The position numbers and the translations under genes were made by a program. From NCBI GenBank assembly GCA_001464765.1, contig LNDV01000038.1:62001-126000 (forward strand): a stretch of DNA of 64,000 bases. The letters are read 5' to 3'. The notes beneath the pieces are model-generated. The model was not told where the DNA came from. It worked only from the letters and a program-made list of their open reading frames with translations, and did no database searches. Shown here one piece after another: positions 43,069 to 52,484 of the stretch; position 1 is the first letter of the stretch, and each line of letters begins with the position of its first letter. Origin of the DNA: Betaproteobacteria bacterium Ga0077526. Lineage in GTDB: Bacteria; Pseudomonadota; Gammaproteobacteria; Burkholderiales; Ga0077523.

Positions 43069-44433
43069 TCAGAGGGTTCCGCGCACCGAGGCAATCAGGC
43101 GATGCGTCATGGCTTCCGCGGCTTCGACGGGGGGCCGGGTGTCGAAACAGGCAGCCAGTCCCTCCGGGGCCACCGTCTGGGGCAATTCCCAGAGGTGCCG
43201 AAGCACGACGGACCCCAGGGGCTCCCGGAGCCGCAGCGCCTCGCCGCACCACTCGGCAACATGCGACTGCGCCTCCAGCTTGCCCAGGGATGGCGCCAGC
43301 CAGTCGGCCACACGATCCGCGGAGAGCACGCCCTGCAGGGCGTCGATGTTCGCCTGCGCCCGGTCGGCATGGAGTTCCATGCCGCCCAGCAGCGTGGCGC
43401 AGGTCTGCATGGCCGAAAGGGCGGTTTCCAGCACTGCTGGCCAGGTCGCGGTCTCGGTCTGCCAGCCGCCCAGTCCCCGTTCGAACTCGTTGGTCTGGGC
43501 CCCGAACACCGTGGCCATCAGGCCGACACACCGGTGACCTGCGGCAATGAGCCGCAGAGAAAGTGCCGGGTTGCGCTTGTGAGGCATCGCGGACGAACCG
43601 CCGCGCCCTGCCGCTGCCGGTTCGGCGTATTCCCCCACCTCAAACTGGGCCCCCAGGGAAACGTCCGTCCCGATCTTGGCCGCGACCCCGACGAGGATTG
43701 CCGCATCGGCGGCGCAGCGGACCCGCGCGTTGCGCACGACGTGCCACGGGCTCGTCCCCGGCGTGAGGCCGAGTCGCGCCGACACTTCCGCCTGCAACCC
43801 GTCGCCGGAGTCGCCCCCGACCGACAGCGTGCCGATCGGCCCCCCCAGGGAAACGGCAGTCGCATCGACGCCCGATCGCGCGAACGCGGCACGCGCCTCC
43901 GCAAGCCCCCAGGCCCATTGCGCCGCGCGGCACCCCAGGGTCGTGATCCCCGCGGGTTGCATCAGCGTACGTGCCAGCGCCGGCGTACCGGCGTGCCGCT
44001 CGGATATCTTCAGACCGGCGGCCACGGCTTCCCGCGCTGCGTCATCGATCCTGGCGAGCGCATCCTTTGCACAGAGGGACAACGAGGAATCCAGCACGTC
44101 CTGGCTCGTCGCCCCGAAGTGCACGTATCGCGCGGCAGCGGGATCGGCGGCGCCCACGGCCTGCGTCAGTGCACGGACAACCGGGATGGCAAGCGCGCCG
44201 GTGTGCCCGCCGGATCGCGCCATCTCCGCAGGGTCCAAGACCAGAGCGTCTGCGACACGCGCGATCACTGCGGCCGTGCCCGGCGGAATGAGCTTCAGCG
44301 CTTCCTGACTCTGCGCCAGCGCGCCCTCGAAGCGCAGCATGGCGCGCAGGAGCAGCTCGTCGGCGAACGGCGAACCGCCCTCGACCGCGAAGAGCGCCTG
44401 TTCGAGCAGCGTAGAAGAGCCAGGACTCGTCAC
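43069..44433 (-). CDS. pcaB: 3-carboxy-cis,cis-muconate cycloisomerase-like enzyme
   Basis: 454 aa, fumarase/aspartase superfamily, with the signature GSSAMPHKRNPALS and the PcaB-like RYVHFGATSQDVLDSS. It converts the ring-cleavage product of protocatechuate to a muconolactone. GTG start at 44433. Last gene of the minus-strand run dctPQM-pcaHG-SDR-SDR-pcaB. The following steps (PcaC, PcaD) are not encoded in this window. Confidence 0.9.
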   Translation of the reverse strand: MTSPGSSTLLEQALFAVEGGSPFADELLLRAMLRFEGALAQSQEALKLIPPGTAAVIARVADALVLDPAEMARSGGHTGALAIPVVRALTQAVGAADPAAARYVHFGATSQDVLDSSLSLCAKDALARIDDAAREAVAAGLKISERHAGTPALARTLMQPAGITTLGCRAAQWAWGLAEARAAFARSGVDATAVSLGGPIGTLSVGGDSGDGLQAEVSARLGLTPGTSPWHVVRNARVRCAADAAILVGVAAKIGTDVSLGAQFEVGEYAEPAAAGRGGSSAMPHKRNPALSLRLIAAGHRCVGLMATVFGAQTNEFERGLGGWQTETATWPAVLETALSAMQTCATLLGGMELHADRAQANIDALQGVLSADRVADWLAPSLGKLEAQSHVAEWCGEALRLREPLGSVVLRHLWELPQTVAPEGLAACFDTRPPVEAAEAMTHRLIASVRGTL

Positions 44434-44448
44434 CGGGGCGGTCTCAGA

Positions 44449-45222
44449 TCACCACTGATGCGCGCCCGAGGCGAGGAACCCGCCATCGAGCGGAAGGACG
44501 GTGCCCGTCACGTAACCAGCGTCCTCGGAGGCGAGATATGCCACCGCGGCCGCGATCTCCTCCGGCGTGCCATAGCGCCGCATGGGGATCGCACTCGTGT
44601 AGGCCTGCCGGAAGGTCGCCGAATGCAGCACCTTGGTCATCGGGGTGTCTACTGGCCCCGGCGCGACGGCATTGGCGGTGATGTTGTACTCCGCGAGTTC
44701 CACTGCCATCTGCCGCGTGAGGCCGATGACGGCGGCCTTCGAGGTGCCGTAGCCCGTGCGACCCACGCCCACCGCACGCATGCCGGCCACCGAGGCGATG
44801 TTGACGATGCGTCCCCACCCTTCCCGGCGCATCAGGCGACCGCCGTGCTGCGAACACAGCAGCACGCCCGTCACGTTCACGTTGAGGTGAGCCTGCCAGC
44901 TGTCGAGCGCGAAATCGAGGAACGGTGCGGTCTTCGCGATGCCGGCGTTGTTCACGACGATGTCACACCGCTTCCATTTCGCATCGATGTCAGCGAATGC
45001 GGCCGCCACGGACTCCGCATCGCTGACGTCGAGCCGGACCGCATCGGCAAGGTGTCCCGCCGCCTTCAGGGCTTCGGCCTTCTCGCCGGCCTGCGCTTCG
45101 TCGATGTCGCCGATCAGGATGTGATGGCCTTCGCGGGCGAGGCGGTCCGCGATGGCCGCGCCGATACCCTTGGCCGCGCCGGTGATGAGCGCCACGCGGG
45201 TGATCTTGTGGGGGGATGTCAT
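44449..45222 (-). CDS. Short-chain dehydrogenase/reductase of the aromatic operon (SDR 2)
   Basis: 257 aa. Cofactor motif TGAAKGIGAAIADRLA, NNAGIAKTAP, catalytic Ser in NIASVAG and YGTSKAAV (Tyr/Lys), and a PLDGGFLASG end. Asp in LIGDIDEAQ favours NAD+. It follows a second SDR by 43 nt. With it, it may oxidise a dihydrodiol or hydroxy-cyclohexane acid towards protocatechuate; this is inferred from the operon. Confidence 0.9.
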   Translation of the reverse strand: MTSPHKITRVALITGAAKGIGAAIADRLAREGHHILIGDIDEAQAGEKAEALKAAGHLADAVRLDVSDAESVAAAFADIDAKWKRCDIVVNNAGIAKTAPFLDFALDSWQAHLNVNVTGVLLCSQHGGRLMRREGWGRIVNIASVAGMRAVGVGRTGYGTSKAAVIGLTRQMAVELAEYNITANAVAPGPVDTPMTKVLHSATFRQAYTSAIPMRRYGTPEEIAAAVAYLASEDAGYVTGTVLPLDGGFLASGAHQW

Positions 45223-45265
45223 GGTGTCCGGATTCTCGAATGGGGTGTCGTGGAGTGACGCAGGG

Positions 45266-46057
45266 TCACATCGCGTTCCCGCCGTCCACGTTGTAGACGT
45301 GACCGGTGACGAAGGAAGCCTCGTCGGAAGCGAGGAAGGCAACGACGGAGGCGATCTCGTCCGGCTGGGCGACTCGCCCCATCGGCGTGACGGCGATGAC
45401 ACGGTCCAGCGTGCCTTCGGGCAGGCGCTGCAGTTGCCGCTGCGCGAGATCGGTCATGGTAAGGCTCGGCGACACCGCGTTGATGCGGATGCCGGCGCGC
45501 GCGAACTCCCGCGCGAGCGCCTTGGTGAGCGCGATGACGGCCCCCTTGGAGGTGGAGTACGCCGCCGTACCGAGCAACCCGCCGCCGCGCTGCCCTGCGA
45601 CCGAACTGAGATTCACGATGCTGCCGCGCCCCTGCTCGAGCATGACCGGGATCACCGCCTGGCAGCACACCCACACGCCGGTCGTGTTCACGCGCATGAC
45701 GCGCTCGAAGTCCTCGAGGGTGAGTTCGAGAAAAGGCCGTGAACTCTCGACGCCGGCGTTGTTGATGAGCACGTCGATGCGGCCATGCAGCGCCATGACC
45801 TGCTCCACCAGGGCAGCGGCGCTGGCCGGTTGCGTGATGTCGAGGGCGAATGCGTGCGCGGTGAGGCCGTCGTCGCGCATCTTCGCTGCGGTGGCTTCGG
45901 CGGCGTCGGCCCGGAGGTCGGCGATGATGAGCCGATGGCCGCGTCGAGCCAGCATGCGGGCCGTGGCCTCGCCGATGCCGCCGGCACTGCCGGTGATGAT
46001 GGTGACCGGGGCTTCGGGAGAGGAATTGGTGGGAGAGGGATTCGTGGAAGAGGACAT
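45266..46057 (-). CDS. Short-chain dehydrogenase/reductase of the aromatic operon (SDR 1)
   Basis: 263 aa. TGSAGGIGEATARMLA, LINNAGVESSRP, NLSSVAGQ, YSTSKGAV and the C-terminal YNVDGGNAM are the family motifs. Asp in LIIADLRAD suggests NAD+. It stands between pcaG and the second SDR. Function in the pathway is inferred; the two SDRs are only moderately alike. Confidence 0.9.
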   Translation of the reverse strand: MSSSTNPSPTNSSPEAPVTIITGSAGGIGEATARMLARRGHRLIIADLRADAAEATAAKMRDDGLTAHAFALDITQPASAAALVEQVMALHGRIDVLINNAGVESSRPFLELTLEDFERVMRVNTTGVWVCCQAVIPVMLEQGRGSIVNLSSVAGQRGGGLLGTAAYSTSKGAVIALTKALAREFARAGIRINAVSPSLTMTDLAQRQLQRLPEGTLDRVIAVTPMGRVAQPDEIASVVAFLASDEASFVTGHVYNVDGGNAM

Positions 46058-46127
46058 CCGCCGTGCGTCCGTGAGTTTGGAGGGCGATTGTAATGGCTGC
46101 CCGGCGACGCCACGCCGACCCGCAGGC

Positions 46128-46637
46128 TCAGGCGAAGGCGAAGAACACGGTCTCCCGCTCGCCCTGCAGGTGCACGTCCCACAGCCAGGTGCCTGGATGC
46201 CGATCGCAACGCCTCGCGATGAGCGTGTCGCGACGTGCGGCGGGAACGGCTTGCGGCAGCGACACGGGAGTGCCGCTCGACGAGGGCACGTACACCCTCG
46301 TGAACAGCCCGTTCAGCAGGCCGCGGGCGAACACCGTGACATGCGCCTCGACTGCACCGGCATCGGGATGCGGCACGACGAACTCGAAACGCCCGCCTTC
46401 GCGCGTGTCCGCGCGCTGGAAACCGGGCAGGTGCGAACCGGGATAGGCAGTCGCGATGAGCCCCGGCTGCCAGATCTCCAGCAGGGCATCGGGCACGGGC
46501 TGGCCGTCGGCATCGAAGACGCAGCCGGTCACGCGCACCATCGGCACACCGAAATCGCGGGGCGCCGTGTCGATCGCCCAGCGCAACCCCTCGTAGAAGA
46601 ACGGGCCGATGGTCTGGGACGGTGTGAGTTCTGCCAT
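46128..46637 (-). CDS. pcaG: Protocatechuate 3,4-dioxygenase alpha subunit
   Basis: 169 aa, somewhat shorter than typical alpha chains (about 200). It begins ELTPSQTIGPFF, the family start, and has VTGCVFDADGQPVPDALLEIWQ. The alpha chain lacks the full iron ligand set and pairs with PcaH to cleave protocatechuate between the hydroxyls. 10 nt downstream of pcaH. Confidence 0.93.
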   Translation of the reverse strand: MAELTPSQTIGPFFYEGLRWAIDTAPRDFGVPMVRVTGCVFDADGQPVPDALLEIWQPGLIATAYPGSHLPGFQRADTREGGRFEFVVPHPDAGAVEAHVTVFARGLLNGLFTRVYVPSSSGTPVSLPQAVPAARRDTLIARRCDRHPGTWLWDVHLQGERETVFFAFA

Positions 46638-46647
46638 GACGTGCCCC

Positions 46648-47349
46648 TCAGAGACCCATCGGCGTCGCGTTGCGACCCCGAAGCACGATGTCGAAGCGGT
46701 AGCCCAGCGCGGTCTCCGGCACCGTGAGCCCGAGGTCGAACTGCGAGACGAGCCGCGTCCTCGCCCGCTCGGGGACGCTGTTGTAGATGGGGTCCAGCGC
46801 GAGCAGAGGATCTCCGGGGAAGTACATCTGCGCAATCAGGCGCTGCGCATAGGCATTGCCGAACAGCGAGAAGTGAATATGCGCTGGCCGCCACGCGTTG
46901 TGGTGGTTGCGCCACGGATAGGCACCGGGCTTGATCGTGACGAAGCGGTATTCGCCGTCATCGCCGGTCAGCACCTTGCCGCGACCGACGAAGTGCGGGT
47001 CGAGCGGGGCATCGTGCTGATCACCGCGGTGGGCGTAGCGGCCCGCGGCATTGCACTGCCAGATCTCCACCAGCGAGCGGCGCACGGGGCGACCGTCCTC
47101 GTCGAGCACCCGCCCGCTCACGATGATCCGCTCGCCCAGCGGCGCCGCCGTGGACTGGCGGGTGAGGTCGGCATCCAGAGGAGCGATCAGTGCAGCGGCG
47201 ACATCGACCACGGAACACTCCGCGTCGGACGCGGCCAGCGTCACGGGCAACTGCTGCGGCGCCCGTGACGGCGTGCTCCGGTACTCGGGCGACAGGTTGT
47301 CCGGATGGACGCCGGACTGGAGCGGACGAAGCCTGGAAGCAGCACTCAC
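46648..47349 (-). CDS. pcaH: Protocatechuate 3,4-dioxygenase beta subunit
   Basis: 233 aa, GTG start at 47349 after GGGAGG. The four Fe(III) ligands can be placed: Y105 (GRYAHRGD), Y144 (KPGAYPWRNHH), H157 and H159 (WRPAHIHF); the spacing (39, 13, 2) equals that of the studied Pseudomonas enzyme. It catalyses intradiol cleavage of protocatechuate to 3-carboxymuconate. Follows the TRAP transporter genes. Confidence 0.96.
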   Translation of the reverse strand: MSAASRLRPLQSGVHPDNLSPEYRSTPSRAPQQLPVTLAASDAECSVVDVAAALIAPLDADLTRQSTAAPLGERIIVSGRVLDEDGRPVRRSLVEIWQCNAAGRYAHRGDQHDAPLDPHFVGRGKVLTGDDGEYRFVTIKPGAYPWRNHHNAWRPAHIHFSLFGNAYAQRLIAQMYFPGDPLLALDPIYNSVPERARTRLVSQFDLGLTVPETALGYRFDIVLRGRNATPMGL

Positions 47350-47376
47350 GACGACCTCCCGATCAGCACACGGTGA

Positions 47377-48696
47377 CTAGCCCATCAGGTGGACGAGCCA
47401 CAGACTCAGCGAAGGGAACAGCACCAGCAGCAGCACGCGAACCACGTCGGACACCAGGAACGGCACCACGCCCCGGAAGGCCGTGCCCATGGAAATGTCC
47501 CGCGACATGGCACTGATGATATAGACGTTCATCCCCACCGGCGGCGTGATGAGACCGATCTCCACCACCATGAGCGCGAGGATGCCGAACCAGATGGCCT
47601 TGTCTGCGGCTTCGAGGCCCCAGAAGTCCAGTCCCATGATCATCGGGAAGAAGATGGGCACGGTGAGCAGGATCATGGAGAGACTGTCCATGAAGCATCC
47701 CAGCACCACGTAGAGGACGATGACCGCCGTGAGGATGACGAGCGGCGGCCATCCCGTTCCCTGCACCCAGGTGGCCAGTTCGCCCGGCAGCTGCGACAGG
47801 GCGAGAAAGGCGTTAAGGATGTCGGCCCCGAGCAGGATGAGGAAGATCATCCCGGTGGCGCGGGCAGCGCCGAGCAGACTGTCGCGCAACCCGGCCCACC
47901 GCAGTCCCTTGACCACGGCGAGGATCAGCGTGGCACCCGTGCCGATGGCCGCGCCTTCCGTCGCGCTGAACACGCCGCCGTACATCCCGCCCAGCATGAC
48001 GACGAAAATCACGACGATGGGCCACACATCCCACAGGGCGTGCAGGCGCTCGTTCCAGGTGCTGCGAGGCCCCGCCGGGCCGGCGTCGGGCTTCAGACGG
48101 ACGACGACGGCGATGACGGCCATGTAGCCCGCGGTTGCCAGGAGTCCGGGAACGAACGCCGCCGTGAAAAGCTTGGCGATGTTCTGCTCGGTGAGAATGG
48201 CGTAGATCGCCAGCACGATGGAGGGTGGAATCAGAATGCCGAGCGTGCCGCCCGCCGCGAGCGCGCCGGCCGACAGACCGGGATCGTAGTTGGCCTTGCG
48301 CAGTTCCGGCAGGGCCACCTGCCCCATCGTCGCGGCCGTCGCGAGGGAAGACCCGCAGATCGCGCCGAACGCCGCGCAGGCTCCGACCGCTGCCATGGCG
48401 ATGCCGCCGCGCAGGTGCCCGATGAATGCCCGCGTCGCGGCAAAAAGCGCCGCTGACAGTCCGCCGCGCGACGCGAGGTTGCCCATCAGCAGGAACATGG
48501 GCACGACGGACAGATCGTAGTTCGAATACCGCCCGTAGGCCGCCGACTTGAGATGGTTGATAAGCGGGTCCCAGCCGGCCAGCACGGTGTAGCCGCCCAT
48601 GCCCGCCAGCAGCATCGCGACGGCGATCGGAACGCGGACAGCCAGCATGACGAGCATCGCGGCAAGGGCGATGAGGCCGGTCTCGACGCCGCTCAT
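47377..48696 (-). CDS. dctM: TRAP transporter large permease (DctM)
   Basis: 439 aa with about twelve membrane segments, including ICGSSLATAATMGQVALPEL and GTLGILIPPSIVLAIYAI, which are typical of DctM, and a Pro-rich GLITPPVGMNVYIIS near the end. It forms the Na+-coupled channel. The ATG overlaps the dctQ stop by 4 nt. The substrate is probably an organic acid metabolised by the pca genes downstream. Confidence 0.95.
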   Translation of the reverse strand: MSGVETGLIALAAMLVMLAVRVPIAVAMLLAGMGGYTVLAGWDPLINHLKSAAYGRYSNYDLSVVPMFLLMGNLASRGGLSAALFAATRAFIGHLRGGIAMAAVGACAAFGAICGSSLATAATMGQVALPELRKANYDPGLSAGALAAGGTLGILIPPSIVLAIYAILTEQNIAKLFTAAFVPGLLATAGYMAVIAVVVRLKPDAGPAGPRSTWNERLHALWDVWPIVVIFVVMLGGMYGGVFSATEGAAIGTGATLILAVVKGLRWAGLRDSLLGAARATGMIFLILLGADILNAFLALSQLPGELATWVQGTGWPPLVILTAVIVLYVVLGCFMDSLSMILLTVPIFFPMIMGLDFWGLEAADKAIWFGILALMVVEIGLITPPVGMNVYIISAMSRDISMGTAFRGVVPFLVSDVVRVLLLVLFPSLSLWLVHLMG

Positions 48697-49223
48697 TCGG
48701 CACTCCGGTAGGCGAGCTCGGCCCAGGCGACGTAGAAGCCCGCGAGGGCCAGCACGGCGAACGACACCACCATCGGCGCGTACCCGTACCAGATGGGCAG
48801 ATCGAGGATCATCGACGTCTCGCCGGCCGAACGAACCGACTCGAGACCGAGAGTCAGGCGCCACGCCACGAGCGCACTGCACAGCCCGAGCAGCACGCTG
48901 CCGATGGCATCCAGCCAGGCGCGAACCCCGGCACTAGCCTTGAGAGTGAAGAAGTCGACGATCACGTGGCCCTTCTCGAGCTGGCAGAGCGGCAGGAATG
49001 TCGCGACGCAAACCGCGCACCCCAGCTGCACCAGTTCGAAGTCCCCCTGGACGGGAGAATCCGCCAGCCAGCGCCCGACTACGCTCCACACCGAGACCCC
49101 GATCATGGCGAGCAGCACCGCTCCGCCCAGCAGGGCCAGCAGCAGAGACAAACGGTAAAGGGCGCGACCGGCAGCGTCACGCTCCCAGAGACCGGCCTGG
49201 ATGGTGGTGGCGGCATCCTGCAT
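48693..49223 (-). CDS. dctQ: TRAP transporter small permease (DctQ)
   Basis: 176 aa with four membrane segments (LSLLLALLGGAVLLAMIGVSVW, FELVQLGCAVCVATFLPLCQL, LDAIGSVLLGLCSALVAWRL, YAPMVVSFAVLALAGFYVAW) and the family QLEKGHVIVDFF motif. It joins DctM to the binding protein. Overlaps dctM by 4 nt and lies 41 nt after dctP. Confidence 0.93.
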   Translation of the reverse strand: MQDAATTIQAGLWERDAAGRALYRLSLLLALLGGAVLLAMIGVSVWSVVGRWLADSPVQGDFELVQLGCAVCVATFLPLCQLEKGHVIVDFFTLKASAGVRAWLDAIGSVLLGLCSALVAWRLTLGLESVRSAGETSMILDLPIWYGYAPMVVSFAVLALAGFYVAWAELAYRSAE

Positions 49224-49264
49224 GGGGACTCGCTCGTCAGGAAAAGGCTTGCGGGCCGTGTGCC

Positions 49265-50287
49265 TCAGGGCTTGCCATGCTTGGCGATGAGCGCCTGCGC
49301 CTGCTGCAGGAGCGCCTTGCCGTCCGCCCCTTTGGCCGTGACATCCTTCACCCAGCCGTCGATCACCGGCTGCGCGGCGCGCTTCCAGTTCTCGAGTTCC
49401 GCCGCGGGAATGGTATTGATGGGGTTGCGCGAGGCAAGCTGGCGTCCGGGCGCGTCGGCTTCCGTCAGGATGCGACCGGTGTCTCCAGACAGGCCGATGC
49501 CGCTGTTGTCGTCGATGACCTTGCGCAGATCGGGCGCCAGCCCGTCGTAGCGGGCCTTGTTCATCGCGAGCAGGAGAACGGTCGTGTACACCGCGTGCTG
49601 CGAGGGATCGGTTTCGCTGTGGAACTTCGCGAGCTCGTGCACCTTGATGGCCGGCACGACCTCGTAGGGCATCAGGGCGCCGTCGATAGTGCCCTTGGAA
49701 AGCGACTCGGCCACCTGGGTCATGGGCATGCCGACCGGCGTGGCGCCGAACACGGCAAGCATCTTGTTCGTCAGGCGCGTGGGCGCCCGCAGCTTCAGGC
49801 CGCGGAAGTCGGCGAGCGTCCGGATCGGCCGCTTGACCACGTGGAAGGCGCCCGGGCCGTGCGGGTGCACGGCGAGAATCTTCACGTCCTTCACCTCGTC
49901 CTGCGCGAAGGTCTGGACGAACTCCCACATGGCGCGGCCGGTGGCGTCACCGGTGGTCATCATGAAGGGGAGTTCGAAGACCTCGATCTTCGGGAACCGG
50001 CCCGGCGTGTAGCCGGAGACGGTCCATACGACATCGGCCACGCCATCACGCGCCTGGTCGAAGAGCTGCGCGGGTGTCCCGCCCATCTGCATCGCGGGAT
50101 AGATCTGGCACTTGAGCCGGCCCTGCGACGCCTTCTGGATGCGGTCGCACCAGGGCTGGATGAAGCGCGACTGGGCGGGCGCCGTCGGCGGAAGGAAGTG
50201 GTGGACCTTGAGAATCAGCTCTTCCGCCTGCGCGGAAACGGCAGCAAGGAGCATCGCGCAGAGCGCGAGGCCGGCACGAACCAGCAT
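49265..50287 (-). CDS. dctP: TRAP transporter substrate-binding protein (DctP)
   Basis: 340 aa periplasmic protein; signal peptide about 1-21 (ends VSAQAEE). ATG at 50287 has GGAGGAGGAAG upstream. The family's conserved Arg is in LRGLKLRAPT-like context (LADFRGLKLRAPTRLTNKM), which normally salt-bridges a carboxylate ligand. First gene of the operon. The ligand is likely an aromatic or alicyclic carboxylate given the downstream pca genes. Confidence 0.93.
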   Translation of the reverse strand: MLVRAGLALCAMLLAAVSAQAEELILKVHHFLPPTAPAQSRFIQPWCDRIQKASQGRLKCQIYPAMQMGGTPAQLFDQARDGVADVVWTVSGYTPGRFPKIEVFELPFMMTTGDATGRAMWEFVQTFAQDEVKDVKILAVHPHGPGAFHVVKRPIRTLADFRGLKLRAPTRLTNKMLAVFGATPVGMPMTQVAESLSKGTIDGALMPYEVVPAIKVHELAKFHSETDPSQHAVYTTVLLLAMNKARYDGLAPDLRKVIDDNSGIGLSGDTGRILTEADAPGRQLASRNPINTIPAAELENWKRAAQPVIDGWVKDVTAKGADGKALLQQAQALIAKHGKP

Positions 50288-50525
50288 CGGGACTTCCTCC
50301 TCCGGATCGCTGCGGTGTGCGTCCTGTCCGAAGAATGGAAAGGCACCGCGCGACGTTTGTTCGGGATGATTCGGACGGGGTCGCGAAGCCACCGCGATAT
50401 CCCGCCGACAGAGCGCCGAAGTATAGAGGCAAAGGCAAGTCGTCTGCGCCGTCGGAGACAGCGCAGACCCCAGATCCGGGCTCCGGGAGGCCCGCCCTGC
50501 TATCGAACAGCGAGCGTGAAGCGTC

Positions 50526-50885
50526 TTACCGACGCGTCACGCGGTCGATGCTGGCGAAGCAGCTCGTCAGGAATTCGTCGCCATGGCGCTCGGGATCGTC
50601 GGGTGCGTCGAACACCTTCTCGGCGGCGCCGACGAGAAGGTGCTCGTCGTCGGTATCCTGCACGAACCAGCGGAGGTCCGGCGGGAAGGCCTTGATGAGC
50701 TCGAGATCGCCCTGCATCCGCCCGATGAACTCCTCGCGGGACAGGCCCTGATCACGGGACAGTGCGGCATTGCGGATGAAATCACGGCCTTCCTGACACT
50801 CCGTGACGCTGAGATCGTGTGCACCGGCATTGGGCAGACAGGCCATGCCCCACGCCAGGGCGATCCCCGAAAGAAACGATTTCAT
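50526..50885 (-). CDS. Small exported protein of unknown function
   Basis: 119 aa with a signal peptide (about 1-22, ends NAGAHDL) and a helical acidic mature part ending SCFASIDRVTRR. Two cysteines (TECQEG and TSCFAS) could form a disulphide. ATG at 50885 has GGAGGAG upstream. No family recognised. Single gene between the TRAP operon and the nitronate monooxygenase. Confidence 0.65.
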   Translation of the reverse strand: MKSFLSGIALAWGMACLPNAGAHDLSVTECQEGRDFIRNAALSRDQGLSREEFIGRMQGDLELIKAFPPDLRWFVQDTDDEHLLVGAAEKVFDAPDDPERHGDEFLTSCFASIDRVTRR

Positions 50886-51151
50886 GGCGAACTCCTCCGT
50901 GGTGATCGAGTTCATTTTGTTTTACGTCCGATCGCCGCCGCCTCTTGAGAAAAAGTCCTCGGGCACGGTCGTCGAGGTTCCCCGATCTCGCAGCGCAGCA
51001 TGGGCAAACGCATCGAGACGGGCTTCCCTGAGAGGCATTGTGCCTTCGAATTGCGGGTTCGCGCCATCCTCGACAAAGGCCCGTCGCGACCATGGCGGCC
51101 TCCGGCGCGAGCCTCTACCATCGCGGTTTTGCCAACTCGCGGGAGCCCCCC

Positions 51152-52108
51152 TTGTCGCTGGTCCAGTCACTGCGCAGCCGGATGTCGCTGCCCGTCGTCG
51201 CCGCCCCGATGTTCATCGTGTCGCAACCGGAACTCGTGATCGCGCAATGCACGGGCGGCATCGTCGGTTCCTTCCCCGCCCTCAATGCGCGCCCGCCCGA
51301 GCTGCTCGACGACTGGCTCACGCAGATCGAGACCGCCCTGGACCGCTATCAGGCGCAGCATCCCGACCAGCCCGTCGCGCCATACGCCGTCAATCAGATC
51401 GTGCATGCGAGCAACGATCGCCTCGAGCGCGACATGGAAGTTTGCGTCCGCCACAAGGTGCCCATCATCATCACCAGCCTTCGTGCGCCCGACGCCGTGG
51501 TGAAGAGCGCGCACAGTTACGGCGGTGTGGTGTTCCACGATGTCATCAGCATCCGCCACGCGCAGAAGGCGCTCGAGGCCGGCGTCGACGGTCTCATCCT
51601 CGTGTGTGCGGGCGCGGGCGGACATGCTGGAACGTTGAGTCCCTTTGCCCTCGTGCGCGAGGTGCGGCGTTTCTTCGACGGGCCGATCCTGCTGTCCGGG
51701 TCCATCACCGACGGCGCGGGGATCCTCGCGGCGGAGGCAATTGGTGCCGACTTCGCCTACATGGGCACGCGCTTCATCGCGACGAAGGAGGCCGTTGCGG
51801 CCGACGCCTACAAGCAGATGATCGTCGACAGCGCCGCCGCGGACGTCGTCTACACACCGCTCTTCACGGGTGTACACGGCAATTACCTTGCGAAGAGCGT
51901 GGCGGCGGCTGGCCTCGATCCGCAGAATCTCCCCGCCGCAGACAAGACCACGATGAATTTCGGGAGCAGCCGTCCGGCAAAGGCATGGAAGGACATCTGG
52001 GGCGCCGGTCAGGGCGTGGGCAACATCGACGCCGTGCTCTCGACGGCCGAGGTGATCGCAAAGCTGCGGAAGGAGTATGGGGAGGCGCGGGGGAAGTTGG
52101 GCGTTTGA
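51152..52108 (+). CDS. Nitronate monooxygenase-family flavoprotein
   Basis: 318 aa from a TTG at 51152 (a homologue-like start; an ATG at 51182 is possible). FMN-binding barrel with PVVAAPMFIVSQPELV, the conserved LVCAGAGGHAGTLSPF and ILLSGSITDGAGILAAEAIGADFAYMGTRF. Members oxidise nitronates or alkyl-nitro compounds, or act as enoyl reductases. The C-terminal GAGQGVGNIDAVLST loop supports the 2-nitropropane dioxygenase-like group. Confidence 0.88.
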   Translation: MSLVQSLRSRMSLPVVAAPMFIVSQPELVIAQCTGGIVGSFPALNARPPELLDDWLTQIETALDRYQAQHPDQPVAPYAVNQIVHASNDRLERDMEVCVRHKVPIIITSLRAPDAVVKSAHSYGGVVFHDVISIRHAQKALEAGVDGLILVCAGAGGHAGTLSPFALVREVRRFFDGPILLSGSITDGAGILAAEAIGADFAYMGTRFIATKEAVAADAYKQMIVDSAAADVVYTPLFTGVHGNYLAKSVAAAGLDPQNLPAADKTTMNFGSSRPAKAWKDIWGAGQGVGNIDAVLSTAEVIAKLRKEYGEARGKLGV

Positions 52109-52122
52109 ATTGCGGTGAAAGG

Positions 52123-52235
52123 GGGAAGGGGGAAGGGGGCCGGCTGCCAACGCCGCTATTCCCGGAGTCGCGCCGTTGGCGCTCGTCCGGGCTACGAATC
52201 ATCCCGAGCCTCGGTGGTCCCCCTTCCCCCTTCCC
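52123..52235. repeat. Inverted purine/pyrimidine tracts around a REP-like unit
   Basis: GGGAAGGGGGAAGGGGG (52123-52139) is the exact inverse complement of CCCCCTTCCCCCTTCCC (52219-52235), 79 nt apart, making a 17-bp stem. A further TCTTCCCCCTTCCC follows. The loop contains the REP-like copy 5. Confidence 0.7.
52159..52196. repeat. REP-like palindromic repeat, copy 5
   Basis: TTCCCGGAGTCGCGCC...GCGCTCGTCCGGGCTACG, a single unit related to the right halves of copies 3 and 4. Confidence 0.72.
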
Positions 52236-52484
52236 TCTTCCCCCTTCCCATCCAAATCACTGGCCCGTTTCTCGCAACACCCCACACCGACTACTGCAAC
52301 AGGCCTCCGCGGTAACGCCACTGCACCGCGGCAGTGCCAGGCAACAAAGATGTGCTCCGGCTTGGGGAGCGACGGCACGGGCGAAACGGCCCGACGTCGC
52401 CGTACGGAATGCAGAGTTCCCGCTCTACCGCCTTCGCAGGCGGCCGGTCGGGTTCTCTCGAACACCGCGGCGACGGAGACTGCC

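Larger units (their letters stand above)
52109..52484. other. Gene-free stretch with repeats
   Basis: 376 nt without a supported gene. It holds a purine tract (52118-52139), a REP-like unit (52159-52196), and a pyrimidine tract (52219-52249); the rest up to the next ATG shows nothing recognisable. Confidence 0.6.
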
